Shown piece after piece: positions 7,836 to 19,100 of a stretch of 64,000 bases of DNA. Both the position numbers and the translations under genes were made by a program. The stretch's first letter is position 1, and each line of letters opens with the position of its first letter. Under the pieces are notes generated by a model, which had not been told where the DNA came from, made no database searches, and was given only the letters and a program-made list of their open reading frames with translations. Source of the stretch: Labrys sp. WJW (GTDB taxonomy: Bacteria > Pseudomonadota > Alphaproteobacteria > Rhizobiales > Labraceae); assembly GCF_001676615.1 (NCBI RefSeq), contig NZ_LYXZ01000021.1:122154-186153 (forward strand), written 5' to 3'.

Positions 7836-10109
7836 TTGGCAAAGACAACGAAGACGAACGCTCCCGCCGCCAGAGCCGCAAAGCCGGCACCCTTGGCCAA
7901 GCGGCCGGTCAGCCGCAGCAAGACGGCGGATTGGCGTTTGTCAGAGGTTGAGGTCGCCGCGCTTGCGGCGGGACGTCATGCCGATCCTTTCGCCGCACTC
8001 GGCCCGCATGAGACACCCGCCGGCCTCGTCATCCGCGCCTTCATCCCCAATGCCGAGACGCTGTCGGTGCTCGCGCCCAATCTGGTCGGGCCCGTTGCCT
8101 TGGAGCGGCGGCATGACGATGGCGTCTTCGAAGGCCTGGTGCCCGACAGCGTCGGGATCTACCGCCTGCGTGCCGTCAATGCGGGAGGGCAGTGGGAGGT
8201 CGAGGACCCCTATCGTTTCGGGCCGCTGCTGGGCCAGGTCGACGACTATCTGCTGACGGAGGGCACCCATCTCAGGCTCTGGGACAAGCTCGGTGCTCGT
8301 CCCCTGCAGCATGGCGACATGGAGGGGGTGCATTTCGCCGTGTGGGCGCCGCACGCCAGGCGGGTATCGATTGTCGGCGATTTCAACGACTGGGACGGCC
8401 GTCGCCATCCGATGCGCAAGCGCGTCGATACCGGCGTGTGGGAGATCTTCCTTCCGGGCGTCGGTGTCGGCGCCCATTACAAATACGAGATCATCGGCCC
8501 GAACGGCGCGCTGCTGCCGCTGAAGAGCGATCCCTTCGCCTTTGCCAGCGAATTGCGCCCCGGTACGGCCTCCCGGGTCGCCTCGTCGGAGCCCTTCGCC
8601 TGGACCGACCAGCAATGGCTCGAGGAGCGGGCGCATCGCGATGCGCGGCGGGCCCCGATGTCGATCTATGAGGTGCATCTCGGCTCCTGGAAGCGCGGCG
8701 AGCATCAGCGCTTCCTCAGCTATGACCAGCTTGCCGACGATCTGATCGCCTATGCCCAGCACATGGGCTACACCCATATCGAATTGCTGCCGGTGACGGA
8801 GCATCCCCTCGATGCGTCCTGGGGCTACCAGCCGACGGGCATGTTCGCGCCGACCAGCCGTTTCGGCTCGCCCGAAGGGTTCGCGCGTTTCGTCGATCGC
8901 GCCCATGCCGCCGGGATCGGCGTCATCCTCGACTGGGTGCCCGCGCATTTTCCCACCGACTCGCATGGCCTTGCCTGGTTCGACGGCAGCGCGCTCTACG
9001 AGCATCCCGACCCGCGACGCGGTTTCCATCCCGACTGGAATACGGCGATCTATGATTTCGGCCGGCGCGAGGTCGCCAATTTCCTGATCGCCAACGCCCT
9101 GTTCTGGCTGGAGCGCTACCATATCGACGGGCTGCGCGTGGATGCCGTCGCCTCCATGCTCTATCTCGACTATTCGCGCCGGGACGGGGAGTGGCTGCCC
9201 AATGTCCATGGCGGACGTGAGAACCTCGATGCCATCGCCTTCCTGCAGCGCATGAACAAGGAAGTCTATGCGGCCCATCCCGGCGTGATGACCATCGCCG
9301 AGGAATCCACTGCCTGGCCCGGCGTGTCCAAGCCCGTGCATGACGGCGGGCTCGGCTTCGGTTTCAAGTGGAACATGGGCTTCATGCACGACACGCTGAG
9401 CTACATGCAGCGCGAGCCGGTCTACCGCCAATATCACCATGACGATCTGACCTTCGGCCTGATCTACGCCTTTGCCGAGAATTTCGTGCTGCCGCTTTCC
9501 CATGACGAGGTCGTTCACGGCAAAAATTCCATCGTCAACAAGATGTCGGGCCTGGAAGGCGACAAATTCGCGACCCTGCGGGCCTATTATGCGCTGATGT
9601 GGGCCTATCCCGGCAAGAAGCTCCTGTTCATGGGCCAGGATTTCGGCCAGCGCCGGGAATGGAACGAGAATGTCGGGCTGGACTGGGACCTGTTGCAATA
9701 TGGCCCGCACAAGGGGGTGAGCGATCTCGTCCGCGATCTCAATCATCTCTATCGCGGCCGTGCGGCGTTGCATCAGCGCGATTGCGAGGGCGACGGCTTC
9801 GAGTGGATGGTGGTCGACGACAACGCCAATTCGGTGTTCGCCTGGGCGCGCTATGCCACCGATGCGATGCCGATCGTGGTGGTGGCCAATCTCACTCCCG
9901 TCTCGCGCGACGACTATCTGCTGCCCCTGCCTCTGGCGGGACAGTGGTGGGAAATTCTCAACACCGACTCCGAGCGTTATTTCGGGCTCAATCGAGGCAA
10001 TTCCGGCGGAGTCTATGCTTATGCGGGCGATTGGAAGGGCAAACCGGCGTCCGCGCGTATCAATCTGCCGCCCCTGACGGCCATCATGCTGGAGTGGGCG
10101 GGGAACTAG
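7836..10109 (+). CDS. glgB: 1,4-alpha-glucan branching enzyme (GH13_9)
   Basis: GlgB introduces alpha-1,6 branches into glycogen. The product has two N-terminal CBM48-like beta domains (about residues 45-130 and 145-240), the GH13 barrel and a C-terminal beta domain. The catalytic residues are visible: nucleophile Asp436 in GLRVDAVASML, acid/base Glu489 in TIAEEST, and Asp557 in LSHDEVVHG. Other GH13 landmarks are DWVPAHFP and WGYQPTGMFAPTSR. I chose the TTG at 7836 because AAGGGG lies 9 bases upstream and a candidate promoter ends at 7754. A GTG at 7755 would add 27 residues but has no ribosome binding site. With the 7836 start the protein is 757 aa, slightly longer than the usual 730. Confidence 0.92.
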   Translation: MAKTTKTNAPAARAAKPAPLAKRPVSRSKTADWRLSEVEVAALAAGRHADPFAALGPHETPAGLVIRAFIPNAETLSVLAPNLVGPVALERRHDDGVFEGLVPDSVGIYRLRAVNAGGQWEVEDPYRFGPLLGQVDDYLLTEGTHLRLWDKLGARPLQHGDMEGVHFAVWAPHARRVSIVGDFNDWDGRRHPMRKRVDTGVWEIFLPGVGVGAHYKYEIIGPNGALLPLKSDPFAFASELRPGTASRVASSEPFAWTDQQWLEERAHRDARRAPMSIYEVHLGSWKRGEHQRFLSYDQLADDLIAYAQHMGYTHIELLPVTEHPLDASWGYQPTGMFAPTSRFGSPEGFARFVDRAHAAGIGVILDWVPAHFPTDSHGLAWFDGSALYEHPDPRRGFHPDWNTAIYDFGRREVANFLIANALFWLERYHIDGLRVDAVASMLYLDYSRRDGEWLPNVHGGRENLDAIAFLQRMNKEVYAAHPGVMTIAEESTAWPGVSKPVHDGGLGFGFKWNMGFMHDTLSYMQREPVYRQYHHDDLTFGLIYAFAENFVLPLSHDEVVHGKNSIVNKMSGLEGDKFATLRAYYALMWAYPGKKLLFMGQDFGQRREWNENVGLDWDLLQYGPHKGVSDLVRDLNHLYRGRAALHQRDCEGDGFEWMVVDDNANSVFAWARYATDAMPIVVVANLTPVSRDDYLLPLPLAGQWWEILNTDSERYFGLNRGNSGGVYAYAGDWKGKPASARINLPPLTAIMLEWAGN

Positions 10110-10219
10110 GCTGGGGAGTGGGCGTTGCATGTCTTTGGAGAGTCGCGGCTCCGCGATAGGAACCGAGGCTGAAAAGGAAGGCAGCAGCGTCATCCCGGAT
10201 TATCAGTGGGAGGAACTGT

Positions 10220-11491
10220 ATGACGGAACCGAGGCATTCGAAGGGTGGGCCGCTGGCACGTTCGGCCATGGCTTATGTGCTGGCCGGAGGCCGCGGCAGC
10301 CGCCTGATGGAACTGACCGACCGGCGCGCCAAGCCCGCGGTCTATTTCGGAGGTAAGAGCCGCATCATCGACTTCGCCCTTTCGAACGCGATCAACTCGG
10401 GCATCCGTCGTATCGGCGTGGCCACGCAATACAAGGCGCATTCGCTGATCCGCCACCTCAACCGCGGCTGGAACTTCCTGCGGCCGGAGCGCAACGAAAG
10501 CTTCGACATCCTGCCGGCCAGCCAGCGCATTTCCGAGGACATGTGGTATCGCGGCACGGCGGACGCGGTCTACCAGAACCTCGACATCATCGATGGCACC
10601 GGCGTCGAATACATGGTCATCCTGGCAGGCGACCATATCTACAAGATGGACTATGAGCTGATGCTCAAGCAGCATGTCGAGCAGAACGCCGATGTCACCA
10701 TCGGCTGCCTCGAAGTGCCGCGCATGGAGGCCACCGGCTTCGGCGTCATGCATGTCGACGAGCAGGATCGCATCGTCGCCTTCGTGGAGAAGCCCAAGGA
10801 TCCGCCTGGGATCCCCGGCAATCCCGAGATGGCGCTGGCATCGATGGGCATCTATGTCTTCTCGATGAAGTTCCTCACCGAGGAGTTGAAGCGAGACGCC
10901 AACGATCCCAATTCCAGCCGCGATTTCGGCAAGGACATCATTCCCCACATCGTCAAGAACGGCAAGGCGGTGGCACACCGCTTCCCGGCGAGCTGCGTGC
11001 GCTCCGAGCATGAAAAGGAATCCTATTGGCGTGACGTCGGCACGGTGGACGCCTATTGGGAGGCCAATATCGACCTCACCGACGTCGTGCCCGCGCTCGA
11101 CCTCTACGACCAGGAATGGCCAATCTGGACCTTTGCCGAAATTACCCCGCCGGCTAAATTCGTGCATGACACCGAGGGACGCCGTGGCACCGCGATCTCC
11201 TCGCTGGTATCCGGCGGTTGCGTCGTCTCCGGGGCAACGGCCAAGCATTCGCTGCTCTATACCGGGGTGCGTATCAACTCCTATTCCAGTGTGGAGAACG
11301 CCGTGATCCTGCCCTATGTCGAGATCGGGCGATCGGCACAGCTCAAGAATGTGGTGATCGACCGCGGCGTGATCATCCCCGAGGGCCTGGTCGTCGGCGA
11401 GGATCCGGAACTGGACGCCAAGCGCTTCCGGCGGACGGAAAAGGGCATCTGCCTGATCACCCAGCCCATGATCGACAAGCTGAAGCTCTGA
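10220..11491 (+). CDS. glgC: Glucose-1-phosphate adenylyltransferase (ADP-glucose pyrophosphorylase)
   Basis: GlgC makes ADP-glucose from ATP and glucose-1-phosphate and is the allosterically controlled entry step of bacterial glycogen synthesis. The 423-residue protein has the nucleotidyltransferase signature [16 protein letters not shown] (residues 18-33), the KPAVYFGG block, the catalytic region [11 protein letters not shown] and a C-terminal left-handed beta-helix with hexapeptide-like repeats ([20 protein letters not shown]). The Arg-rich N terminus typical of allosteric activator binding is present. GGGAGGAA lies 6 bases before the ATG. It follows glgB by 110 bases and precedes glgA by 83 bases. 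Confidence 0.95.
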   Translation: MTEPRHSKGGPLARSAMAYVLAGGRGSRLMELTDRRAKPAVYFGGKSRIIDFALSNAINSGIRRIGVATQYKAHSLIRHLNRGWNFLRPERNESFDILPASQRISEDMWYRGTADAVYQNLDIIDGTGVEYMVILAGDHIYKMDYELMLKQHVEQNADVTIGCLEVPRMEATGFGVMHVDEQDRIVAFVEKPKDPPGIPGNPEMALASMGIYVFSMKFLTEELKRDANDPNSSRDFGKDIIPHIVKNGKAVAHRFPASCVRSEHEKESYWRDVGTVDAYWEANIDLTDVVPALDLYDQEWPIWTFAEITPPAKFVHDTEGRRGTAISSLVSGGCVVSGATAKHSLLYTGVRINSYSSVENAVILPYVEIGRSAQLKNVVIDRGVIIPEGLVVGEDPELDAKRFRRTEKGICLITQPMIDKLKL

Positions 11492-11574
11492 CGACACGAT
11501 TCAGGGCATTTTCCGGTGAGGCGCCAAGCTTCTCAGCTCGGAAAATGCGTCAAAACAAGAAGTTAGCGCTTTCG

Positions 11575-13011
11575 ATGATCAAAGTTCTCGCGGTTGCGTC
11601 CGAAATCCATCCGCTGATCAAGACGGGGGGGCTCGCCGACGTCGTCGGCGCGCTGCCTGCTGCCCTGAAAGGCCATGACGTCGCGGTGACGACGGTCATC
11701 CCCGGTTATCCCGCCGTGATGGCGGCAAGTGCTTCCTGGGAAACCGTGGCCAAGCTGCCGGGCTTCTTCGGCGGCCGCACCGCCATCAAGCGCGCCACCA
11801 TCGGCGAACTCGACCTCCTGGCCGTGGATGCGCCGCATCTGTTCGACCGACCGGGAAATCCCTATGTCGATGCCGATGGGCGCGACTGGCTCGACAATCC
11901 CCAGCGCTATTGTGCCCTGTCGAGCGCGGCGGCGGAAATCTGCCACGGCCTGGTCAAGACCTACAGGCCCGACATCGTGCATGTGCATGACTGGCAGGCG
12001 GCGATGACGCTGGCCTATCTCAACTATACCGATGCCGTCAGGCCGAAATCGGTGATCACGGTGCACAACCTCGCCTTCCAGGGCCAGTATCCTCGCTCGA
12101 TTCTCGGCAGTCTCGGCCTGCCGCAGCGGGCCTTTGCCCTGGACGGGGTCGAGTATTACGGCATGATCGGCTTCCTGAAGGCCGGGCTGCATTTTGCCGA
12201 TCGCATCACCACCGTCTCGCCGCGCTATGCCGCCGAGATCAAGACGGCGGAAGCCGGCATGGGGCTGGAAGGCCTGCTCGCTGGCCGCGCCGATGTGCTC
12301 TCCGGCATCGTCAACGGCATCGACGAGCGGGTATGGAATCCCCAGACCGACCCGAGCCTGGCCGTGAATTACGATGCCAGGTCCCTCGCCAGGCGTGTGG
12401 GCAATCGCAAGGCGCTGGAAGAGCGCTTCGGCCTCGATCACGACGACTCGCCGCTGTTCTGCCTGGTCAGCCGCCTGACCTGGCAAAAGGGTATCGACAT
12501 TCTCGCCGAGGCGTTGCCGCATCTGGTCGCCTCCGGCGCGCGGCTGGCCCTGCTCGGTTCCGGCGACAGGGAGCTTGAGGGCATCTTCCGCCAGGCAAGC
12601 CTTCAGCACCGGGGGCGTGTCGGCACCGTGTTCGGTTTCGACGAGGCACTCTCGCATCTGATGTTCGGCGGCTCGGACATGACGCTGGTGCCGTCGCGCT
12701 TCGAGCCTTGCGGCCTTACCCAGCTTTATGGCTTGCGCTATGGCTGCATTCCCGTGGTGGCGCGCGTCGGGGGGCTCTCCGACACCATTGTCGATGCCAA
12801 TGATGCGGCCTTGACGCTCAAGGCTGCCACCGGCGTGCAGTTCCAGCCGATCACGCCGGACATGCTGCGCGATGCGATTTCCAGAACCATCGCGCTCTAC
12901 GACGACAAGCCCGTCTGGCAGGCGATGCAGCGCCGCGGCATGGGGCTGGACCAGTCCTGGGATCTCAGGGCTGCCGGCTATGCCAAGCTCTATCGGGAGT
13001 TGGTGGCGTGA
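11575..13011 (+). CDS. glgA: Glycogen synthase (ADP-glucose-type, GT5)
   Basis: GlgA elongates glycogen from ADP-glucose. The 478-residue length equals the usual bacterial GT5 size. It starts MIKVLAVASEIHPLIKTGGLADVVG, containing the ADP-glucose-binding KTGGL motif (residues 16-20). It continues with the DIVHVHDWQAAM block, TVHNLAFQGQYP, and the GT-B C-terminal region RFEPCGLTQLYGLRYG that holds the catalytic EX7E glutamates. The ATG at 11575 gives the canonical N terminus. An in-frame ATG at 11545 would add ten residues (MRQNKKLALS) and cannot be fully excluded. It is part of the same-strand glg cluster. Confidence 0.94.
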   Translation: MIKVLAVASEIHPLIKTGGLADVVGALPAALKGHDVAVTTVIPGYPAVMAASASWETVAKLPGFFGGRTAIKRATIGELDLLAVDAPHLFDRPGNPYVDADGRDWLDNPQRYCALSSAAAEICHGLVKTYRPDIVHVHDWQAAMTLAYLNYTDAVRPKSVITVHNLAFQGQYPRSILGSLGLPQRAFALDGVEYYGMIGFLKAGLHFADRITTVSPRYAAEIKTAEAGMGLEGLLAGRADVLSGIVNGIDERVWNPQTDPSLAVNYDARSLARRVGNRKALEERFGLDHDDSPLFCLVSRLTWQKGIDILAEALPHLVASGARLALLGSGDRELEGIFRQASLQHRGRVGTVFGFDEALSHLMFGGSDMTLVPSRFEPCGLTQLYGLRYGCIPVVARVGGLSDTIVDANDAALTLKAATGVQFQPITPDMLRDAISRTIALYDDKPVWQAMQRRGMGLDQSWDLRAAGYAKLYRELVA

Positions 13012-13046
13012 GGAGAGCTCGGCCGCGGTTTTTGAGGGGAGAAGCC

Positions 13047-14883
<1,837 letters not shown>

Positions 14884-14894
14884 GGGGCGGCCGC

Positions 14895-15014
14895 CCTTCT
14901 CCCCTTGCGGGAGAAGGTGCCGGCAGGCGGATGAGGGGTCGCGCTACCCTTTGATAGCTCGGCACGACCCCTCATCCGGCACTTCGTGCCACCTTCTCCC
15001 GCAAGGGGAGAAGG
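14895..15014. repeat. Inverted repeat pair between pgm and the acyltransferase gene
   Basis: Arms at 14895-14941 and 14965-15014 are imperfect inverted copies. The outer 25 bases (starting CCTTCTCCCCTTGCGGGAGA) match exactly, as does the inner GATGAGGGGTCG. The middle differs by a small change (CCGGCAGGC versus GCACGAAGTGCC). The element fills the space between two convergent genes and could terminate transcription from both sides. Confidence 0.85.
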
Positions 15015-15019
15015 AAACC

Positions 15020-15961
15020 TTACCCTCGCGGCGCGCAGAGCTTCGGCTGGTTCGGCGCCACCGGTTCGAGATGGCCGGCGGCGATGCGCTTGGCGGTGCG
15101 GTCATCCGTCAGCTGGCCCGCCAGGGCGTAGGTACGGCGCATCAGCTCCAGCGCGACCGCCTTGCGGTCGGTTGCAGCGGCGAAAGCTGCGCCATCGATG
15201 GGATTGCCGATGGCGATCGGCAGGATCGTACCGATGCGATCACGCACCTCCTTGAAGATCAGGGACAGGCGCAGGGTCTGGTTGAGGTGGCTGGCGATCT
15301 GGAACAGGCGGCTGTTCTGGCCGCCGAAGAAGATCGGCACCACCGTGGCCTTGGAGCGCTGGATCAACTGCACGGTGAAGGGTTGCCAGGGGGCGTCCAT
15401 CGCAGGGCGTCGCCCGAGCTTGTCGGGCGAAGTGGAGACGCCGCCGGCCGGAAAGACGATCACGCAGCCGCCGCGATCGAGCAACCGGCGCGCTTCGGCG
15501 CGGGTGCGCAGGTTGGTCTGCATCGCCTCCTCGGTCTCCGCGAAATCGACGGGCAGCAGGAAGGCTTGTGTTTCCGGCGCATGCAGCAGCACGGCATTGG
15601 TGAGGATGACGAAATCCTGGCGGACCAGGCCGATCAGCCAGGCGATGGTGATGCCGTCGAGCACGCCATAGGGATGGTTGGCGACGATGACGCAGGGCCC
15701 GGTCTTCGGAATCTTGTCGAGCTGGGCCCTGTCGAACTGGACGTCGAGCCGGAGCTGGCGGACCGCTGCGGCAAAAAAGCTCTCGCCGGCCACCGGATTG
15801 CGCTGGTTTTCGAGGTAGAGGCGCTTCAGCCGAGGCTGCCCTGTCACCTTCTCGATGGCCCGGATCAGGGCCTGTTTCGGTTTGGAAAAGGTGGGGTCCG
15901 CATAGGTGAACTGGACGGCGTCCGTTTCGGCCCCGGCTGGGTCGGCAATATGGCGAACCAT
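15020..15961 (-). CDS. Lysophospholipid acyltransferase family protein (PlsC/OlsA-like)
   Basis: The 313-residue product contains the LPLAT core: the HX4D motif in the form NHPYGVLDG, a downstream VIVFPAGG block (the FPEG position) and a conserved VPIFFGGQNS segment. It has no clear signal peptide. The pattern fits hemolysin-like/OlsA-type acyltransferases, which acylate lyso-ornithine lipid or lysophospholipids at the inner membrane. The acceptor cannot be deduced here, and no olsB neighbour is present. AAGGA precedes the ATG at 15961. The gene is antisense to its surroundings, between pgm and glgX-malQ, breaking the otherwise same-strand glycogen block. Confidence 0.8.
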   Translation of the reverse strand: MVRHIADPAGAETDAVQFTYADPTFSKPKQALIRAIEKVTGQPRLKRLYLENQRNPVAGESFFAAAVRQLRLDVQFDRAQLDKIPKTGPCVIVANHPYGVLDGITIAWLIGLVRQDFVILTNAVLLHAPETQAFLLPVDFAETEEAMQTNLRTRAEARRLLDRGGCVIVFPAGGVSTSPDKLGRRPAMDAPWQPFTVQLIQRSKATVVPIFFGGQNSRLFQIASHLNQTLRLSLIFKEVRDRIGTILPIAIGNPIDGAAFAAATDRKAVALELMRRTYALAGQLTDDRTAKRIAAGHLEPVAPNQPKLCAPRG

Positions 15962-16159
15962 GGTTTTCCTTCGGGCACACTATCGCGCCAGGACGTTCCT
16001 ACAGCAAAACGCGCGACAAGGACATTGGTCGGAGACGATTCACCCGCAATGGGTAGCGGACAGAAATTTCGCCGCATCCTGTCATCTAGTCTTTGCGTTT
16101 TGATCGTCCAAGATGTCAGGAAAGTACGACAGGCATTCGACAGTCGAGGCAAGGACCGT

Positions 16160-19100
16160 ATGGCACGTTCAAGCATGGCGAATCCCGGCGCGGCAGCTCC
16201 GCTCGGAGCGAGCTGGATCGGGGAAGAGGTCAATTTCGCCGTCCACGCTGCCGATGCCGAACGCATCGAGCTGTGCCTGTTCGATGCCGATGGCACGGAG
16301 AGCCAGCGGATACTGCTCTCGGGACGCGACGGATCGGTGCATCATGGTCGTATCGGTGGGCTTGCGGAGGGGCAGCTCTACGGGTTGCGCGCCCATGGTC
16401 CCTGGCGCCCGGAGGAGGGGCTGCGCTTCAACCCGGCGCGCCTGCTGATCGATCCTCATGCGACCCGGCTCGTCCTGCCGGAGGGCATGACCTCCGCCCT
16501 GCCGGTGAAAGGCGCCCAAGGCGTGGATGACCTCGTCCTGGATGGCACGGATACCGCTGCGATCATGCCGAAAGCCGTGCTGGAGCGGCCAGCGCCGGAC
16601 AAGACCCGTCCTTCCGGCGTGAAGCCCGAAACCCGCATCATCTATGAAGTCCATGTGAAGGGCTTCAGCCAGACCCATCCCGACATCCCGCCCGAGCTTC
16701 GCGGGACCGTCGCCGCCCTGGCTCATCCGGCGGCGATCGCCCATTTCACCGAGCTCGGCATCACCACGCTCGAATTGATGCCCCTGGCCGCCGCCATCGA
16801 CGAACGGCATCTCGAGCCGCTCGGATTGAGGAATTACTGGGGCTACAATCCCGTATGCTTCCTGGCGCCCGATCCGCGCCTTGCCCCCGGCGGCATGGCC
16901 GAGATTGCCTGGACGGTGGATCGGCTGCACGAGGCCGGCTTCGAGGTGCTGCTCGACGTCGTCTATAACCACACCTCGGAGAGCGACGAGCGTGGCGGCA
17001 CCCACTCGCTACGTGGGCTCGACAACAGTTCCTACTACCGGCTCGCCGACAATCCGCGCTTCTATGCCAACGATACCGGCTGCGGCAACACGCTGGCTCT
17101 CGATCGCGAGCCGGGGCTCGGCCTCACCCTCGCTGCCCTCTGGCATTGGGCCGAGATCGGCGGCTTCGACGGCTTTCGCTTTGATCTCGCTCCGGTGCTG
17201 GGGCGCCGTCCCGATGGTTTCGATCGGCAAGCGCCCTTGTTCGCCGCCATTGCCGCCGATCCAGTCCTGAATGCGCGGCTGATGATCGCCGAGCCCTGGG
17301 ACATCGGCCCCGGCGGCTATCAGCTCGGCCAATTTCCGGCGGACTGGGCGGAATGGAATGATCGCTATCGCGACGACGTCAGGCGGTTCTGGCGGGGCGA
17401 TGGCGGCATCGGCGCGCTGGCGACGCGCCTTGCCGGCTCCTCCGATCTGTTCGATCCCGGCCGCCGCCGCCCGAGCGACAGCATCAATTTCGTCGCGGCC
17501 CATGACGGCTTCACGCTCGCCGATACGGTGAGTTTCGCCGGCAAGCACAATGACGCCAATGGCGAGGGCAACCGCGACGGGCATTCGGGCGAGGTGAGCT
17601 GGAACGATGGCGCCGAGGGACCCAGCACGGCGCCGGAGATCGTCTCGCTCAGGCGCAGCCATATCAGGGCCTTGCTGGCCAGCCTCCTGTTGTCGCGGGG
17701 CACGCCGATGATCGCCATGGGCGACGAACTCGGCCGCAGCCAGCGCGGCAACAACAACGCCTATGCCCAGGACAATGCGATCACCTGGATCGACTGGGCC
17801 AACGCCGATCGCTCCTTGATCCAGTTCGTGGCGAGCCTGACGCGCCTGCGCAAGTCATTGCCTTTGGTGACGGCGGATCGGTTCCTGACCGGCAGGCCTT
17901 CTGCCGACGCCGCGGCTGATGGAGCGCCCGACGTGATCTGGCTCGGTCCAAGCGGCCAGCCTCTGCAGGACAATGAATGGGGCAATCCGGCCCTGCGCAG
18001 CCTCGGCATGGCGCTTACGGGACCGGATGGCTCGAAAGCGCTGATCTGGTTCCATGCCGGCGCCGAGCCGCTCTATGCCCGGCTGCCGGATCTCGCACCC
18101 GGGCTGGTCTGGCGGCTGGCGCATGTCAGCGACGAATACCAGGCCTTCGCGCCACCGGCCCTCTACGGCGCCTTCGACATCATGGAGCTGGCGCCGCGCT
18201 CGGTCGGCGTGTTCATCGCCGCGCCGGGGCGTGCGCCGCGCCGGGATGGGGATGCGCCACCCGAAGTGCTCGAACTCCTGGCCAAGGCCGCCGGTATCGC
18301 GCCGGAATGGTGGGAGGTTTCGGGCCGCCACACCTTGGTCTCCCCTGACACCAAGCGCGCTCTGCTCACCGCCATGGGCCTGCCCCATCATTCGCTCGCC
18401 CAGGCGCGCGAGAGCCTGGAGCATCTACGCTCGCTCGGTGCGCCCGTCGAGAACCGGCAAGCCAAGGCCTATCTGCCGCCGATGCTCGCCGATGGCGGCA
18501 GGCGCTTCGGGCTTTCGGCCCAGCTCTATACGCTACGACGGCAGGGGGATCAGGGTGTCGGGGATTTCCGCACGCTGGAGGCTTTTGCCCGGGACGCGGC
18601 CGGCAAGGGCGCGAGCCTGATCGCCCTCAATCCCTTTCATGCCATGTTCCCGTCCGACCGCCAGCGGGCCAGCCCCTATCAGCCTTCCGATCGCCGTTTC
18701 CTCGATCCGGCCCTGATCGCCCTCGACGCCGTGCCCGAACTCGAAGGCCATCTCACGGCTTCACCGCCGCCCGGGCGTTTCATCGATTGGCCCGAAGTCT
18801 GGCGCCACAAGCGGGCGGCGCTGGCGCAGGCTTTCTCGATCCTGCCTGAACGTCCTGCGCGCCTCGCTGCCTTCCGGGCCTTCCAGGTGGTGGCTGGCGA
18901 TGCGCTGGCTCGCTTCTGCCTGTTCCAGGCACTGGAAGAGCAGGCCGGATCGAGCGCGATCCCGGCGATGTCGACGGCGGGCTTGTCCCCCGACCTGCAG
19001 CATGCCGCCGATTTCGCCGGCTATCTGCAATTCCTGGCGGAAGAGCAGCTCGCCGCGGCCAGCCGCAGTGGCCTGGCCATCGGCTTTTGCCGCGACCTTG

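Noticed and set aside
7941..10193. 750-codon open frame on the minus strand opposite glgB
   Set aside because: It is an antisense shadow of glgB in GC-rich DNA. It shows no family pattern, and all catalytic motifs are on the plus strand.
14951..16159. In-frame extension of glgX-malQ by 403 codons
   Set aside because: It runs antisense over the acyltransferase gene, has no GlgX-like sequence, and a good start with ribosome binding site lies at 16160.
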